DNA of 64,000 nt from Panax quinquefolius (GCA_020205615.1 CM035165.1:33639544-33703543); one strand, 5' to 3'. Positions 35,710 to 47,342 are shown, counted from the first letter of the stretch. The notes: generated by a model not told the origin, from the letters alone. Translations and numbers: made by a program.

Positions 35710-36332
35710 CAGTAGAATCTCTATAAATTAATAATATTGGGACTGAAATTTTTTATTAATTTAGAGAGTTATTATTTAATCGATAAATTAATAATTTATT
35801 AATTTAAAGAGTGTTTTTCTATTCGGTGAACATAAATTTAATTACATTAAAATTATTGCATTTTATTGATGTTTATATCATATTTTTTTTGATGTCATAC
35901 TTATTTAATTAATGTATCATACTTGCGAGGATGATACAATACATTTGGAGCCAATAACGCGAAAGGAAGCACTCATAGCGTAAACAACTCTTCACAAGTT
36001 TTTATTACAATTTGAGAATGCAACACCTGAACTTTTGGATGCAATGAGAAAAATTAAGGATGAAATTCAATTAGATTTGAATTTCAAGACAAAACAAACG
36101 AGAATAGAATCATATTTAAGATTACCCTATATATATTTGTAATTTAAAAGAATTATTTTTTATGATTTTGATGGGACCATATATTTATATAAGGATCTTT
36201 TTAAAAATTATTTTTTTATTATTTTATCGAAATTATTAATTTATCCCATTAACCCAATTTGGGACTGGGAAAAAAATATTATTTTAGCGAGATTATTAAT
36301 TTATCGAGTATTAATTTATAGAGATTCTAATG
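35710..36332 (+). mobile_element. pogo-like (Tc1/Mariner) element, internally deleted, 623 bp
   Basis: The left end is CAGTAGAATCTCTATAAATTAATA. The right end is its inverse, TTAATTTATAGAGATTCTAATG, ending at 36332. TA flanks both ends (35708-35709 and 36333-36334). Further inverted subterminal repeats of ATTAATTTAT/ATCGATAAATTAATA type are present. These are the termini of plant pogo-like elements. Most of the transposase is deleted. Confidence 0.87.
35921..36142 (+). pseudogene. C-terminal remnant of a pogo/CENP-B-type transposase
   Basis: A frame through this stretch reads HLEPITRKEALIA, a stop, then TLHKFLLQFENATPELLDAM, KIKDEIQLDLNF and KQTRIESYL before a natural stop. The order LHxFLLQxE..TPELLDxxRKI.DE.Q.DLNF..KQ..IESY is, from memory, the C-terminus of plant pogo-like transposases. 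One internal stop and loss of the DDE core make it non-functional. Confidence 0.7.
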
Positions 36333-36760
36333 TATCTCCTATTCTAAGATTGCCAAATGCCAATCGATTGACTTCAAAAATCACATTTTTAGAATGCCCA
36401 TAACTATAAAGATTTTAACTTAATTACAAATTTGTTTGGATTAATTTGTAATAGATTTAAGATTGGATATCACAAGCAATCACATATATATAAATTAAAG
36501 AACAAAAAAGTAAAAGAATACACAAATTTACATACTAGTCATGCTTGTCTTATGTATTTATTTAGTAGTTTCACACACTCTATATAATACACACATCAAA
36601 CAATACTTTTATAGTCACTAGAAATCCTAGCTCCTACCCTATCATAGTGTCCATTCATTGGGCCCATAAAAGTATGAGTTAATTCCAACAATTTATCTTT
36701 TTAAAAAGGGTAGATATTGACAGAATTAGAAAAAATGATGACAATTAGAATAAATTAATA

Positions 36761-36885
36761 GGGTAAATGTCCAAATATGTCCCTGATTTTTTTTCTGAAA
36801 TCTCACTTCCACCCTGAACTTTATTTTTTTCAAAAGTACACTTAACGTTACGAATTTAAGGCCAACTGTGCCCTTCTCGTTAACA
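36761..36885 (+). repeat. Left terminal inverted repeat of the Mutator-like element
   Basis: Starts GGGTAAATGTCC directly after TAAATTAATA. Its partner is at 45697-45820. Confidence 0.88.
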
Positions 36886-37054
36886 GACACAGTGGCGGAT
36901 TCAGGCATGGGGCAAGGGGGCACCTGCCCCCACTAGATTTTCATGGATCAGGGAAGCACTCAAGTTAGAAAATGCTAGGAAATCAAGCACTAAAGTTATA
37001 AAAAATTTATTTGAAGAGCTTAAAAAACTAATTCTATTAATCTCACATTCCTGC

Positions 37055-37615
37055 TGTAAGACCCCAGCTTTTATAAATAAAGATGAATTTTCTATAAATA
37101 TTATTTTTTGAATATTATGGAATAATTTGATATAATGTTATAGTTGTGGGTAATATTTATAAATTTTGCAAAGTATGCAGTGGTTATATTATATTCGATT
37201 GGTGGGGAATATTAGGTTTAGCGGGGAATATTCGTGACAACTGCTCAATCATTGGTGGACCCCATACAATGTAATTTCATTTCGGATTGAAAAACGACAA
37301 AATATTTTATTGAAATAACGGCGGAAGTTTTACTGGTTTGATCTTGTTGAACTACTTTCGGTAGTAAAAGTACGATAATACATGTGGTTGCATAGTAGCA
37401 CTGCGGTATTGATTATTGATCTTATGTGAGAAGTCACTCGGTTTGATTCCATTATTATCATGAATTATTATAAGCGATAATGACTTTTGTTTTTATTCAG
37501 ATTATTAACGTAATAAAACGAAACATCTTTATATAAAATGAATACTTTATTAAAGTTATTTTATAAATAAAATATATTATATTTTATTATGCATAGTGTT
37601 GCATAGTGTTTTGCA
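37055..37615 (+). repeat. Truncated 5' LTR of G3
   Basis: Aligns with the first 550-odd bases of the 3' LTR (41141-41700) up to the repeated GCATAGTGTT units, then breaks off into internal sequence. Confidence 0.88.
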
Positions 37616-40600
37616 AAAGTAGTCCCGGAAAAGTCAAAAGCCGGTAGTCTGAGGAGGCGTTTGTTGTGACCTCCCGGAGAGCGAGGAACCCGAATGAGGT
37701 CATCACGGGTAAGCTTATCATAAACTCTAATGAAGTCTACACTTTATTTGATCTGGGTTCTACCCATTCTTTTATTTCTCCTACTTGCGCTCATCGATTA
37801 AATTTGACTCAAAGAAATTAGACTTTGACTTATCTGTGGAAACTCCGTTGGGAGAAACCTTCATTACATCCACTTTGTTTATAAATCCGGTTTGGTTCAA
37901 ATCGGTACCCTCACATTACACCGTCGATCTTATTTCATTAAAAATACTTGCATTTGGCGTGATTACTGTGGATTGATTGGTTAACTACTTATCATGCAAA
38001 AATTGATTGTTTTCGTATAAGTTGTTAGCTTTCATATTCCTAATCAACCTATTATCTTGAATTCAAACGACCAAACCATTAAAATTAATCACGGTCATCT
38101 CAAGCCATAAAGCTATTCGTTTATTGAAAAATGGATGTCAAGCTTTCTTAGCTCATATCATGATTTAAACAAAAATACGTCGAGTTTGAGCGATATTTCT
38201 ATTGTTAATAAATTTCTGACGTATTCCCAGAAGAACTTCTGGCCTACCCTCGGGCGTGAAATTGAATTTTGTATCGACCTTGAACTGGTACAAAACCTAT
38301 TTCCAAAGCCCCATATCGAATGGCTCTATTGAACTTCGAGGAGTTAAAGACCCAACCGCGAAATTGTTAGACATTGGCTTTATTAAGTCCTAGTACTTCT
38401 CCTTGGGGTGCTCTGTTCTATTCGTGAAGAAGAAAGATGGGAGTATGCGACTTTGTATTGATTATCGGAGTTGAATCATGTCACCATCAAAAATAGGTAT
38501 CCATTGCCACGTATTGATGACTGTTTGACCGATTCAAGGAGCCAAATTCTTTTCAAAGATTGATCTTCGTTCCGGATATCACCAATTGAAGATTAGAACC
38601 ACCGACATTCCAAAGCGGCTTTGAACTTCGATGCGGGCATTATGAATTCCTAGTCATGTCCTTTGGATTGACTAATGCTCCTATGCGCCTTCATGGATAT
38701 GATGAACCAGAGTATTCAAGGAATATTTAGATCACTTTGTGGTCGTCTTTATTGATGACATCCTAATTTATTCCAAAAGCCGTGAAGATCATGAAAGCAA
38801 CACTTGAGGTGACACTCCAAAAGCTTCGTGAATATAAGCTTTATGCCAAGTTGAAGAAATCACGAGTTACGGCTTGAAGAAGTAGCATTCCTTGGGCCGC
38901 GTGGTATCAAGTCATGGAATATCTGTTGACCCAAAGAAAGATTGAAGCTATTCAAAGCTGGAACAACCTAAATCGATGGATCGGAAGTCGTAGCTTTCTC
39001 GGTTTAAATTTGGTTATTATCGGAGATTCGTGGAAGGATTTTCTCAAATCGCTACTCCATTGACTCGGTGACTCGAAAAGATCTGAAAGTTCGGTTGGGC
39101 GAAGAATGTGAGAAGAGTTTTCAAGAACTCAGAGGAGACTTATTTAAAGACTGTTACGACAATACCATCCGGCTCGGAGGATTTGTCATCTGATGATGCT
39201 TGAGCAAAGGGTTGGGATGTGTTCTTATGCAACATGGAAAAGTTATAGCCTATGCCTCGCGACAACTCAAAGAATATGAGAGGAATTATCCTACTCATGA
39301 TCCGGAGTTAAGCATTTGTTATCTTTTTGCACTTAAAATTTGGAGGCATTACTTGTATGGGGAGAAAGTGGAGATCTTTACGGATCATAAAAGCCTCAAA
39401 TATTTCTTCACTCAAAAGGAACTCAACATGCGACAACGATGTTGGCTTGAATTGTTGAAAGATTATGATCATACCATCCAATACCATCCTGGAAAAGCGA
39501 ACGTGGTAGCTGACGCACTGAGTAGAAGATCATATGCAAGTCGAGTGCGTTATTAATCAACACAAAGGCCCATTTGTGTGACTTGCAAAGGATGGAGATA
39601 GAGTTAAAGACTTGAGGGGACGCGTGTGATGATAGCGAATATCTGAGTAGAACCGACTTTAATCGATAAAGTTAAAGTTGCTCGAAGCTACGGACACGGA
39701 GTGATGCGTATGAGGAAGAAAGTGCAAGAGGGTGCTATCTTACGGAAGCAAGAATCGATGAAGAAGGAATACTTGAAGTCGACTCCGGACTTTGTGTTCC
39801 TAACGACCACGATTTAAAGTATAATATCATGATGGAGGCGCCTGACACACCATTTGCAATCCATCTCAGGAGTACCAAAATGTATCATGATATTAAATCA
39901 TACATTTTGGTGGAGCAATATGAAGAGAGAGATAGCCTTTGTTTATCTCAAGGTGTCTAACTTGTCAACGAGTTAAAGCGGAGCATCAAGTACCAAAAGG
40001 TCCATTATAACCACTTGAAATTCCGAATGGAAGTGGGAGCACATTACCATGGATTTAAGTTCTGGGTCTTCCTAAGGTTTCTCGGGCATTGATGCGATTT
40101 GGGTCATTGTTGATAGATTGACCAAGTCTGCTCATTTCTTCCGATCTGAGAAACTTATACACTTGAACGTCTTGCTTTCAGCATATACATAAACGAGATT
40201 GTAAGATCGCATGGTATCTGGGGTATCCATAGTTTACGATCGAGACCAAAGATTCACTTCACGATTTTGGGTTAGTTTGCAAAAAGCTATGGGCACGGAC
40301 TTACGATTTAGCTCGGCATATCATCCTCGAACCAGACGGACGATCGGAGAGGACTATTCAAACTCTTGAAGATCTATTAAGACTCGTGTCCTTGATTTCA
40401 GGGGAGTTGGGACAAGTTCTTACCATTGGTGGAGTTTTCCTACAACAACAGTTATCAAGCAAGTATTGGCATGGCTCCATTCGAAGCGTTGTATGGAAGA
40501 AAGTGTCGTTCTCCAGTATGCTGGGATGAGGTGGGTGAAGCAACGTTGTTGGGACCGGAGTTGATACGTATGACTACGGAAAAGATTCAAACGATCCGAC

Positions 40601-41140
40601 AACGTATAAAAACCTCACAAAATCGACAAAAGAGTTATGCTGATCTTCATCGAAAGGGCGTGGAATTTGATATAGGAGATCATGTGTTGTTAAGAGTTGC
40701 TCCATGGAAAGGAGTTACAAGATTTGGAAAGAGAGGAAAACTTAATCCTCGATTCATCGGTCCATTTTAATCCTCGATCGAGTAGGAATCGTGGCCTATA
40801 GACTCGCTTTTCTGCTTGAAATATGTCTCGTGTGTTCATAACGTTTTTCACATATCCATGTTACGTAAATATGTGAAAGACCCGAACCATATATTGAGTT
40901 AGAATCGGACGAAATAGCGGAAGATTTGGCGTATGAAGAGGTTCTGTTCAAATTTTGGATAAGAAGGAACATATTCTACGCTCCCAAGGTTATACCTCAA
41001 GTCAAAGTTTTGTGGAGGAACCACGATGTTGAGGAAATGACTTGGGAGTTAGAATCGAAATGAAATCAAGGTATCCTTACCTCTTGACATACCAGTCATC
41101 GTACCCCAATTTCGAGGCTAAATTTCATAAGAAGGGAGGT
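37616..41140 (+). pseudogene. G3 pol pseudogene (protease to chromodomain), multiply frameshifted
   Basis: Protease: FDLGSTHSFIS at about 37747, where the usual DSGATHSFIS has Leu after Asp. Reverse transcriptase: VLFVKKKDGSMRLCIDYR (about 38410-38465), [10 protein letters not shown] (about 38565), and the catalytic FIDD box ([12 protein letters not shown], 38740-38775). RNase H: the frame 39200-39556 with [38 protein letters not shown] and [12 protein letters not shown]. Integrase: CQRVKAEHQ (about 39965), VDRLTKSAHF (about 40115), [12 protein letters not shown] region (about 40335). C-terminal module: 40426-41135 with VLWRNHDVEEMTWELE. Dozens of one- or two-base indels break the frame. The polypurine tract GAAGGGAGGT ends at 41140. 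Confidence 0.92.
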
Positions 41141-43488
41141 TGTAAGACCCAGCTTTTATAAATAAAGATGAATTTTCTATAAATATTATTTTTGAATATT
41201 ATGGAATAATTTGATATAATGTTATAGTTGTGGGTAATATTTATAAATTTTGCAAAGTATGCAGTGGTTATATTATATTCGATTGGTCGGGGATATTCGG
41301 TTTAGCGAGGAATATTAAATGCAACTGACTCAATCATTGGTGGACCCTAATAATGTAATTATTGTCGGATTGAAAACGACAAAATATATTTTATTGAAAT
41401 AACGGCGGAAGTTTTACTGGTTGATCTTGTTGAACTACTTTCGGTAGTAAAAGTACGATGTACATGTGGTTGCATAGTAGCACCAGTATTGATTATTGAT
41501 GCTTATATGAGAAGTCACTCATTTGATTCCATTATTATAATGAATTATTATAGCGATAATGACTTTTTGTTTTATTCGTATTATTAACGTAATAAAACGA
41601 AACATCTTTTATATAAAATGAATCTTTATTAAAGTTATTTTATAAATAAAATATATTATATTTTATTATGTAGTGTTGCGTAGTGTTTTGCGTAGTGTTT
41701 TTGCATAGTGTTTGCATAGTAAAATGTTTTATATAAATAGAATATATTATATTTTATTTAAAAGATTTTGCTTTAAATATGGACCGTCAGATTAAAGTAA
41801 ATCAATCTGACCGCTTATGGATTAATTCTTATCATTCCATTTTCCTATAAATAGAAGCTCATTCCTTCATTATTTTCTTACGAATTCATTGAAACTCTGA
41901 GAGAGAAATTATAGAGAAAGCTATAGAGAGAAAGTTATAGAAAGAAGAAGAGTATTACTCGCTTATTCACTACTTATATTCAGTTCTTTTCTTTGTAAGG
42001 GGTGTTATTCTTTCTTCTTGAAGAGACTTCATTATTCCATTCACTATTATTACATTGGAATAACTCGTAAAAGTGGCATACCCTATACATAACTTTTTGT
42101 ATCTGCGGTTTACCTATACTTGGTGACATTCTTCTATTATTCTCATTGGAACATCACATGCATGTGTTTTACACCTGGACTGGTTCCGTCTTTATTATTA
42201 TTACATTGGAACATCCTGTGCGTGTGTTTTGCACGGGACTGGTTAAAATCTTTATCATTCTGTTGGAATATCCTATCTCATGTGTTTTACACCGGATCCG
42301 TTCCATCTTTATTATTACTGTTGGAACATCCATGCCGGTGTGAATTTCACCGACTTTGGTTCCGTTATTATTATTACATTGGAATAACACATACATCAAG
42401 TAATCTGCATGCGTGGTGATTTCTTTTGTTATTCCATTCTTTATTATACCCAAATGGTTAAAACTTTGACTTATATACTCCATGAAATTAGTAGAATATC
42501 CTTGATATTTGCGTTTCATCCAAAGTATCTTTTCATGGAAATATTCTTCCGATCATTCTTGAATTTTACTCTACAAAGCGATGTCGTGTTGACAATTTGG
42601 GCGTTAATAATTCTGGATAAAATAATTCTTGAACTTGTTTTATTGAATTCTTATATCATTGTCATCATCCTCATGTTTATATTTTTTTAAAGTCATACAT
42701 GGCACGTAGGCGTGGATGGACTTGGTATGATTATGACCGAGGATTATTCGGTGTAATCATGGTAGTAATGTTACAAATGATGTGGTAAAAATCCTCGATT
42801 AGTAGTAGTGCATTGATGGGCCGATTGTTGGCATGATCATGACCATTAATGAATACCTGACTATTCTTGGCCCGTAGTGCGGGAATAATTGTGGTCGTGA
42901 TCTTAAAGAATATCCTTGGCCGTAGTGCGGGGGTGATTCGATGATGTGGATTATTTATTAAAGTTTGAGTCTCATTTATAACAAATGATGAAAAACCTTT
43001 TAAATCATAAAAGATAATAGATTTTATTTTCTACTTGACTCTTTTAATGGATTGCGTATTCCATTTGCGATTAAACCCGGTTATCTATTGTATTTTATCG
43101 GTTTAACATTGTTGAAGACTATTGATAATTTATTCGCATTATCTTAGTCATAATATTTCTTCTTGGGCTAATCGAGCTCACCCTTTCTTTCTTTATTCTC
43201 TTGAGGAAATGAGAATATAAATTTGGGACGAGTCGGAAACGCAGTGATGGTCCACGAAGATAGCATTAGTAGTCCTCACTATTACAGTGAAATAGTGTGA
43301 TAATAATTGTAATGAGGACTTTTTGTTTGAGTTTGTATAATATCTAGTAGGCGATATTTGTATTTAAACTCACGCTTTATGTCAATTATTATACAAAACA
43401 GTTATGTTAATAAGTTGTATTTAAATTACATCTTATGTAAGTGGCGACCCAAGATGGGTGATGTATACCTAATTTTGGGGGCGTCACA
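41141..43488 (+). repeat. 3' LTR of G3
   Basis: 2348 bp, TGTAAGACCC to GGGGGCGTCACA. It contains GTAGTGTTTTGC repeats (about 41668-41720), a TATA box (TATAAATA, 41846-41853), units of about 60 bp with GGAACATC cores (42125-42385) and CCCGTAGTGC motifs near 42800-42930. Confidence 0.92.
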
Positions 43489-43493
43489 CCTGC

Positions 43494-43916
43494 TACTATT
43501 ATTTATTTAATATAGTCTTACAAGTCTCATATTCCCACTACCTTGGTCAAATTTATTTAATATTTGTCTAAATTCAATGGAGCAAAAACTGATTCAGTCT
43601 TTCCTTTTCCATTCAAAAACTGCGGATTACGGAATATCCCAATTTCAAAAACTGTAAAGTATTTAACAATTATTTTAGGAATTTTTGTAATTATTTATGG
43701 CGAGAACTCCATCAAATAAAAGTTATTCAAGTATGTATTCTATTAATTCTATTTTTACTTTCTTTAAATTTTGTAATATTATTTGTTAGTGGTTTAATTG
43801 AGATTGTTTATTGTTGTTGCTAATTACACTTGATTATTCATATTATTTATTGATTTTGTTTTGAAGTTGAATTAATTTTTAAATATTTATTGATTGTTAG
43901 GCACTAAATGTACAAA
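43494..43916. other. hAT interior, non-coding or decayed
   Basis: Continues hAT sequence interrupted at 37054. Short frames such as MEQKLIQSF near 43580 may be decayed 5' coding sequence. Nothing else recognised. Confidence 0.45.
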
Positions 43917-44166
43917 ATTTGAATTTATTCCTGAAAATATTCAAGCCGAAGGGGCTAGTGATGAACCTGTCACTGTTAATATTTACCAAGAAACTCACTC
44001 GCAAAATTAATATTGAGAGGGATCTCTTTCCCATAATTAATATTGAGAGGGATCTCGATAAAAGACAATCAATGAGTTCTTATCCCGCTAGTGAAAGAGA
44101 GAATTTTAGAAGAAGTTATTTACTCGGGAGCCCAATTCAACCAATACCTCACAAAGAGAGAACGTA
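43917..44166 (+). pseudogene. N-terminal fragment of a ZMYM1-like hAT transposase
   Basis: The frame ending at 44166 contains INIERDLDKRQSMSSYPASE and RENFRRSYLLGSPIQPIP. Plant ZMYM1/TTF-type hAT proteins have a comparable stretch, (D)ERDPG.R..I..YP...RD..RR.Y...GP.QP, ahead of their zinc finger. A 30-bp duplication (AATATTGAGAGGGATCTC, about 44008 and 44038) is present. The zinc finger, catalytic and dimerisation parts are missing. Confidence 0.65.
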
Positions 44167-44281
44167 ATTATAGGATTATTTAGTTTTGTAATTATTTTAT
44201 TAAAATTTTATTCTTAAGAAGAAAAAAATTTTGAATTTTCCCCCACTGAATTGCGAGACTGGATCCGGCCCAAAACGGACA

Positions 44282-44687
44282 TGACACATAGACTAACGTG
44301 ACTAACACCTCATCTAAATTTATTGATGAGGTATGAACATCTCATCTACTTTTGGCGACACATAACAAAACAAATATTTAATAAAAGAAATATTATATTT
44401 CTTCTCCCTCTTTTCTCTCTCTCCAATCTCCTTTCTAGATTCTCTCTCTCCTCCGTCTTCCTTCTCATCCCTTTATCACAAATTCGAAATACGTACTCAG
44501 ATCAAATTTATTACAAATTCGAAATACTCAGATCAAATCCCTCACAAATTTTATCACCACCACCCACAAATTTGATCATTTGTTCATTTCTTTGTTTATG
44601 TTATGTTTGGATTGAACTACGACAATTCTGATAAAATAATTAACAGAACCAACAAAAAATTTAACAAAAAAAAAAAAAAAATCATTC
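44282..44687. other. Mutator-like element interior, left of the captured exon
   Basis: Pyrimidine-rich CTCTCTCC/TTCTCC sequence (44398-44480) and short ATACTCAGATCAAAT duplicates (about 44491 and 44523). On the minus strand this lies downstream of the ABC-transporter stop and could be captured 3' flank. No gene recognised. Confidence 0.45.
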
Positions 44688-44973
44688 TCACAATGCCAGA
44701 GCTTTTCTCCTTTGGAAGTTAAGGACCTTAATTCCATAGACGAAGACAAAAAAAGAAGAGGAGAACCCAACCAAGATGAGTCAGTTCAACATATCCAAGG
44801 AAGTCGTGGTCATAGCCCAAAAATTGCTTAAGGTATTCCTTCATTGGGATTTCACCATGTTTAGGGACATGGACCAAATCCATCTCGTCCCTAACCTGAG
44901 ATGTCACAAGTCCGTAGATTGTCCAGGCCACTGGAGAACCCCAGTAGTACCACCTCCACAAAATCAGAATTTG
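44688..44973 (-). pseudogene. Captured last exon of a PDR-type ABCG transporter
   Basis: On the minus strand an acceptor (GATTTGCAG, AG at 44975-44974) precedes QILILWRWYYWGSPVAWTIY, GLVTSQVRDEMDLVHVP, MKEYLKQFLGYDHDFLGYVE and THLGWVLLFFF. A one-base shift in a T run then leads to VFVYGIKVLNFQRRKALAL and stop at 44688. This is the C-terminal end of full-size ABCG (pleiotropic drug resistance) transporters: WWRWYYWASPVAWTIYGL..., a final membrane helix, then LNFQRR. Intron sequence is retained just upstream. The intact family exports lipophilic compounds at the plasma membrane; this piece lacks both ATPase domains and nearly all helices. It lies wholly within the Mutator-like element. Confidence 0.9.
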
Positions 44974-45696
44974 CTGCAAATCCAATATCATGAATTAACA
45001 GCCCCATTTTGAGAATTAAAGGCACCATATAAGATCACAGATCGGAGAATCATCAATTTCTGAAATAAATCCATTTTATTTCTTCATGGAAAAAGGACCT
45101 GGATACAAAGGTTACGCCAATTTAAGAGAATCGAGGTTCAAGATGAAGAACAAAACACAATCCCAATAACATGAACTGAACCTAACCTACCCTGAAAGTA
45201 GGTCGAATTTCAGGGGAGTTTTTGAACAACACCAACTAGGCGAAAAGGGTCCTCTGATTTAGCTCAATAAGTCCATGATTTTTCAATCGTGACTACCGTC
45301 AGATCTGATCTGAACCAGCTCAGAACAAGATCTCTGTTTTGCTGCCTATCGTCAATAAGTCTTTGTTTTGCTGCCGACCGTCAGATCTGAACCAGATCGG
45401 AACAATCTTGATGCAAATTCATGTTATCTAATCAGGAAAAATCAAAATTGTAGCCATGGCATCCATCTTTTACCATAATTTAGAGATATTAAGGATAGAG
45501 AGAGATGAAACTTGAGTTTCTGAAACAAATTAAAAATAATGATAGATTTTATAATTTGTTTTAATTTGAAACAAATTGAAATTTTGATTTATTTTTTAGT
45601 AGTTATTGTTCAAAGAAGGGGAGACACGTGTAATTTCAAGCCACGTATTATTTGATCAGAAATAAACTAACATTCGTTTGTCCAGCTGGCATTTTT
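44974..45696. other. Mutator-like element interior, right of the captured exon
   Basis: It starts with intron sequence captured with the ABC-transporter exon. A near-duplicate, GATCTCTGTTTTGCTGCCTATCGTC/AGTCTTTGTTTTGCTGCCGACCGTC, lies at about 45330-45390. No further exon was recognised. Confidence 0.5.
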
Positions 45697-45820
45697 TTAA
45701 CGGGAGTGACATATTTGAGCTACGTTTTGTAACGTTTAGTGTACTTTTGGAAAAAAATAAAGTTCAGGATGGAAGCGGAATTTCGAGAAAAACATCAAAT
45801 ACATTTTTGGACTTTTACCC
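45697..45820 (-). repeat. Right terminal inverted repeat of the Mutator-like element
   Basis: Inverse of 36761-36885, ending TTTTACCC immediately before TAAATTAATA. Confidence 0.88.
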
Positions 45821-45852
45821 TAAATTAATATTAGTGTTCTCACAGAATTAGT

Positions 45853-46745
45853 TAGGGGTGAGCATGGTGCAGTTTGAAGTCAAAATTGCACTCGAAATCG
45901 CTTAGGTGCGGTTTGAAAATTTTAAAACCGCACCCGAAACCGCTTGTGATTGGTGCGGTGCGGTTTTAAAGTGTGTGGTGTTGTTTTAATTAGTGCGATT
46001 TCGGTTCCAAAACCAATTGAAACAACAAAAAAATATAAGCCTTCAATAAAATTTAACATAAAACATACATCGAGCAATTAACTTAGTGACAGAGTCGACA
46101 ATGAAAATTATATCAAGCACGCTTTAAAACTAAAACATACGCTATACAAAACAACGGAGACCATATATTCGATAACAAGCAAGAATGTTTATCTAGTTCT
46201 CCAAAAATTAAAAGTATATCTTTGGAGATAGAATGAAATTATATCTCATATATCATTGAGGAGGACATGTAGAATACAATCCTAACTATACCTAATTTGA
46301 AAAATAATCTATTAAACTATTACTATTATAGCATTGACATTAACCAATGCATCAAGTCCTTGAGCCCCTCAACTATAAGCCCCTCCAATAACGCATCAAA
46401 CAAATTCGAAATTTCAAAACCCAATTACTTAATTTTTGACTCTATAACCTCTAACATCTTCTTTCAATTGGTGAAAAAATGACAATGCAAAACTGGTGTT
46501 TTCTCTTAGCGTGTTTAAGTGAAAAGTAACTTTAGAATTTACTAGAGATAATACATACATACACACACATGGTGCGGTTTCGGTTTTATGCATGCGGTTT
46601 TGGCTAGTAACCAAATCGGAACCGTAAATTTGGTTATTCAACCCACTTAAAACCGCCATATTATCTGTAGGAACCATTGGTGTCTTTGTTTTAATTGGTG
46701 CGGTTAAATGCGGTTTTGGTACGATTTGGTTCCAATTTAGTTACT
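45853..46745. repeat. GTGCGGTTT-rich degenerate transposon-like repeat
   Basis: Begins TAGGGGTGAGCATGGTGCAGTTTGA, the same first 12 bases as the element at 30662. TGCGGTTT/AAACCGCA motifs are clustered at both sides (45905-46000 and 46570-46740) around an AT-rich centre. No right terminus was found and no coding sequence is evident. A non-autonomous hAT-like element is plausible. Confidence 0.45.
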
Positions 46746-47342
46746 TACTTTCAAATTTCTAAAATTAGTACTCCAATGTGAGTCCTTTCTGATTTTTTAT
46801 TAGATTGAATTGTAAAATTATCCCATTAAGTAGCCACCCATTTTTAATAATATCGTTTAAGTGCTAAATTTTCAATTGAGTCATTCAAGTGGCCAATTTA
46901 ATTCGAATGAATCCTGAGGTTAATTTCAATTGATTAACACGACACCGATAACATTACAATTGATTAACATGCACAACATTGATAACAGATAATCAATTCT
47001 GTCTAACTTAATAATTGTTTTTGACTATTTTTTTTATATGTTGCGTATGTTTACTTTTGTATAATCTAAAAAAAACTATACTTTATTTTGTTTTCTTGAC
47101 AAAATAGTACATAATAATTGAGATGTAGTTAAGGAAATTGTATCATGAGAATTTCAATTCAACCATATAGAAACAAATGAAAACAACTTTTTAATAAAGA
47201 TATTGAATTGAAAGAACTAAACACAGTATTTGAATAAAACGAGTGTGTAATTCTGTAATTAAGCACACCTAGAGAGGGTGAATAGGTGTAATACTCAAAA
47301 GTGATCTACAGTAGTCAATTTTTTAAGTTTACTACTGCAGAA
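46746..47342. other. Intergenic AT-rich region
   Basis: ATTGATTAACA(C/T)G near-duplicates at about 46925-46980. CACACCTAGAGAGGGTGAATAGGTG at about 47264 resembles a motif common in plant transposon ends. No gene recognised. Confidence 0.45.

Larger units (their letters stand above)
37055..43488 (+). mobile_element. Ty3/gypsy chromovirus-type element G3, 6.4 kb, innermost level of the nest
   Basis: It begins TGTAAGACCCC at 37055 and ends GGGGGCGTCACA at 43488, flanked by CCTGC on both sides (37050-37054 and 43489-43493). The 5' LTR is truncated at about 37615 and joins directly to the gag-protease junction, so part of the LTR, the primer site and gag are lost. Order: protease, reverse transcriptase, RNase H, integrase, chromodomain-like tail, 3' LTR. 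It is inserted in the hAT element. Confidence 0.93.
36890..44273 (+). mobile_element. hAT-type element (ZMYM1/TTF-zinc-finger-like), decayed, middle level of the nest
   Basis: The left end CAGTGGCGGATTCAGG...CTGCCCCCACT matches a common plant hAT terminus. The right end ...TTCCCCCACTGAATTGCGAGACTGGATCCGG is its diverged inverse. The flanking 8-mers AACAGACA (36882-36889) and AACGGACA (44274-44281) match at 7 of 8 positions. It encodes a fragment of the transposase N-terminus (43917-44166) and was later interrupted by gypsy G3. Confidence 0.7.
36761..45820. mobile_element. Mutator-like element (Pack-MULE candidate), outer level of a three-level nest
   Basis: Terminal inverted repeats of about 124 bp (36761-36885 and 45697-45820) align over GGGTAAA(T/A)GTCCAAA.ATGT, CCTGAACTTTATTTTTTT, AAAAGTACACT.AACGTTAC and CCCGTTAA, with roughly three quarters of bases matching by eye. 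A perfect 10-bp target duplication TAAATTAATA lies at 36751-36760 and 45821-45830. Long inverted repeats with a 9-11 bp duplication define Mutator-like elements. After subtracting the inserted hAT element (36890-44273) the element is only about 1.7 kb. It carries no transposase but does carry the last exon of a PDR-type ABC transporter. Confidence 0.88.

Noticed and set aside
44323..44631. Plus-strand frame of 102 residues inside the Mutator-like element
   Set aside because: Composed largely of a CTCTCTCC/TTCTCC pyrimidine tract, which reads as Leu/Ser/Phe. No domain seen, and the recognisable coding sequence nearby is on the other strand.
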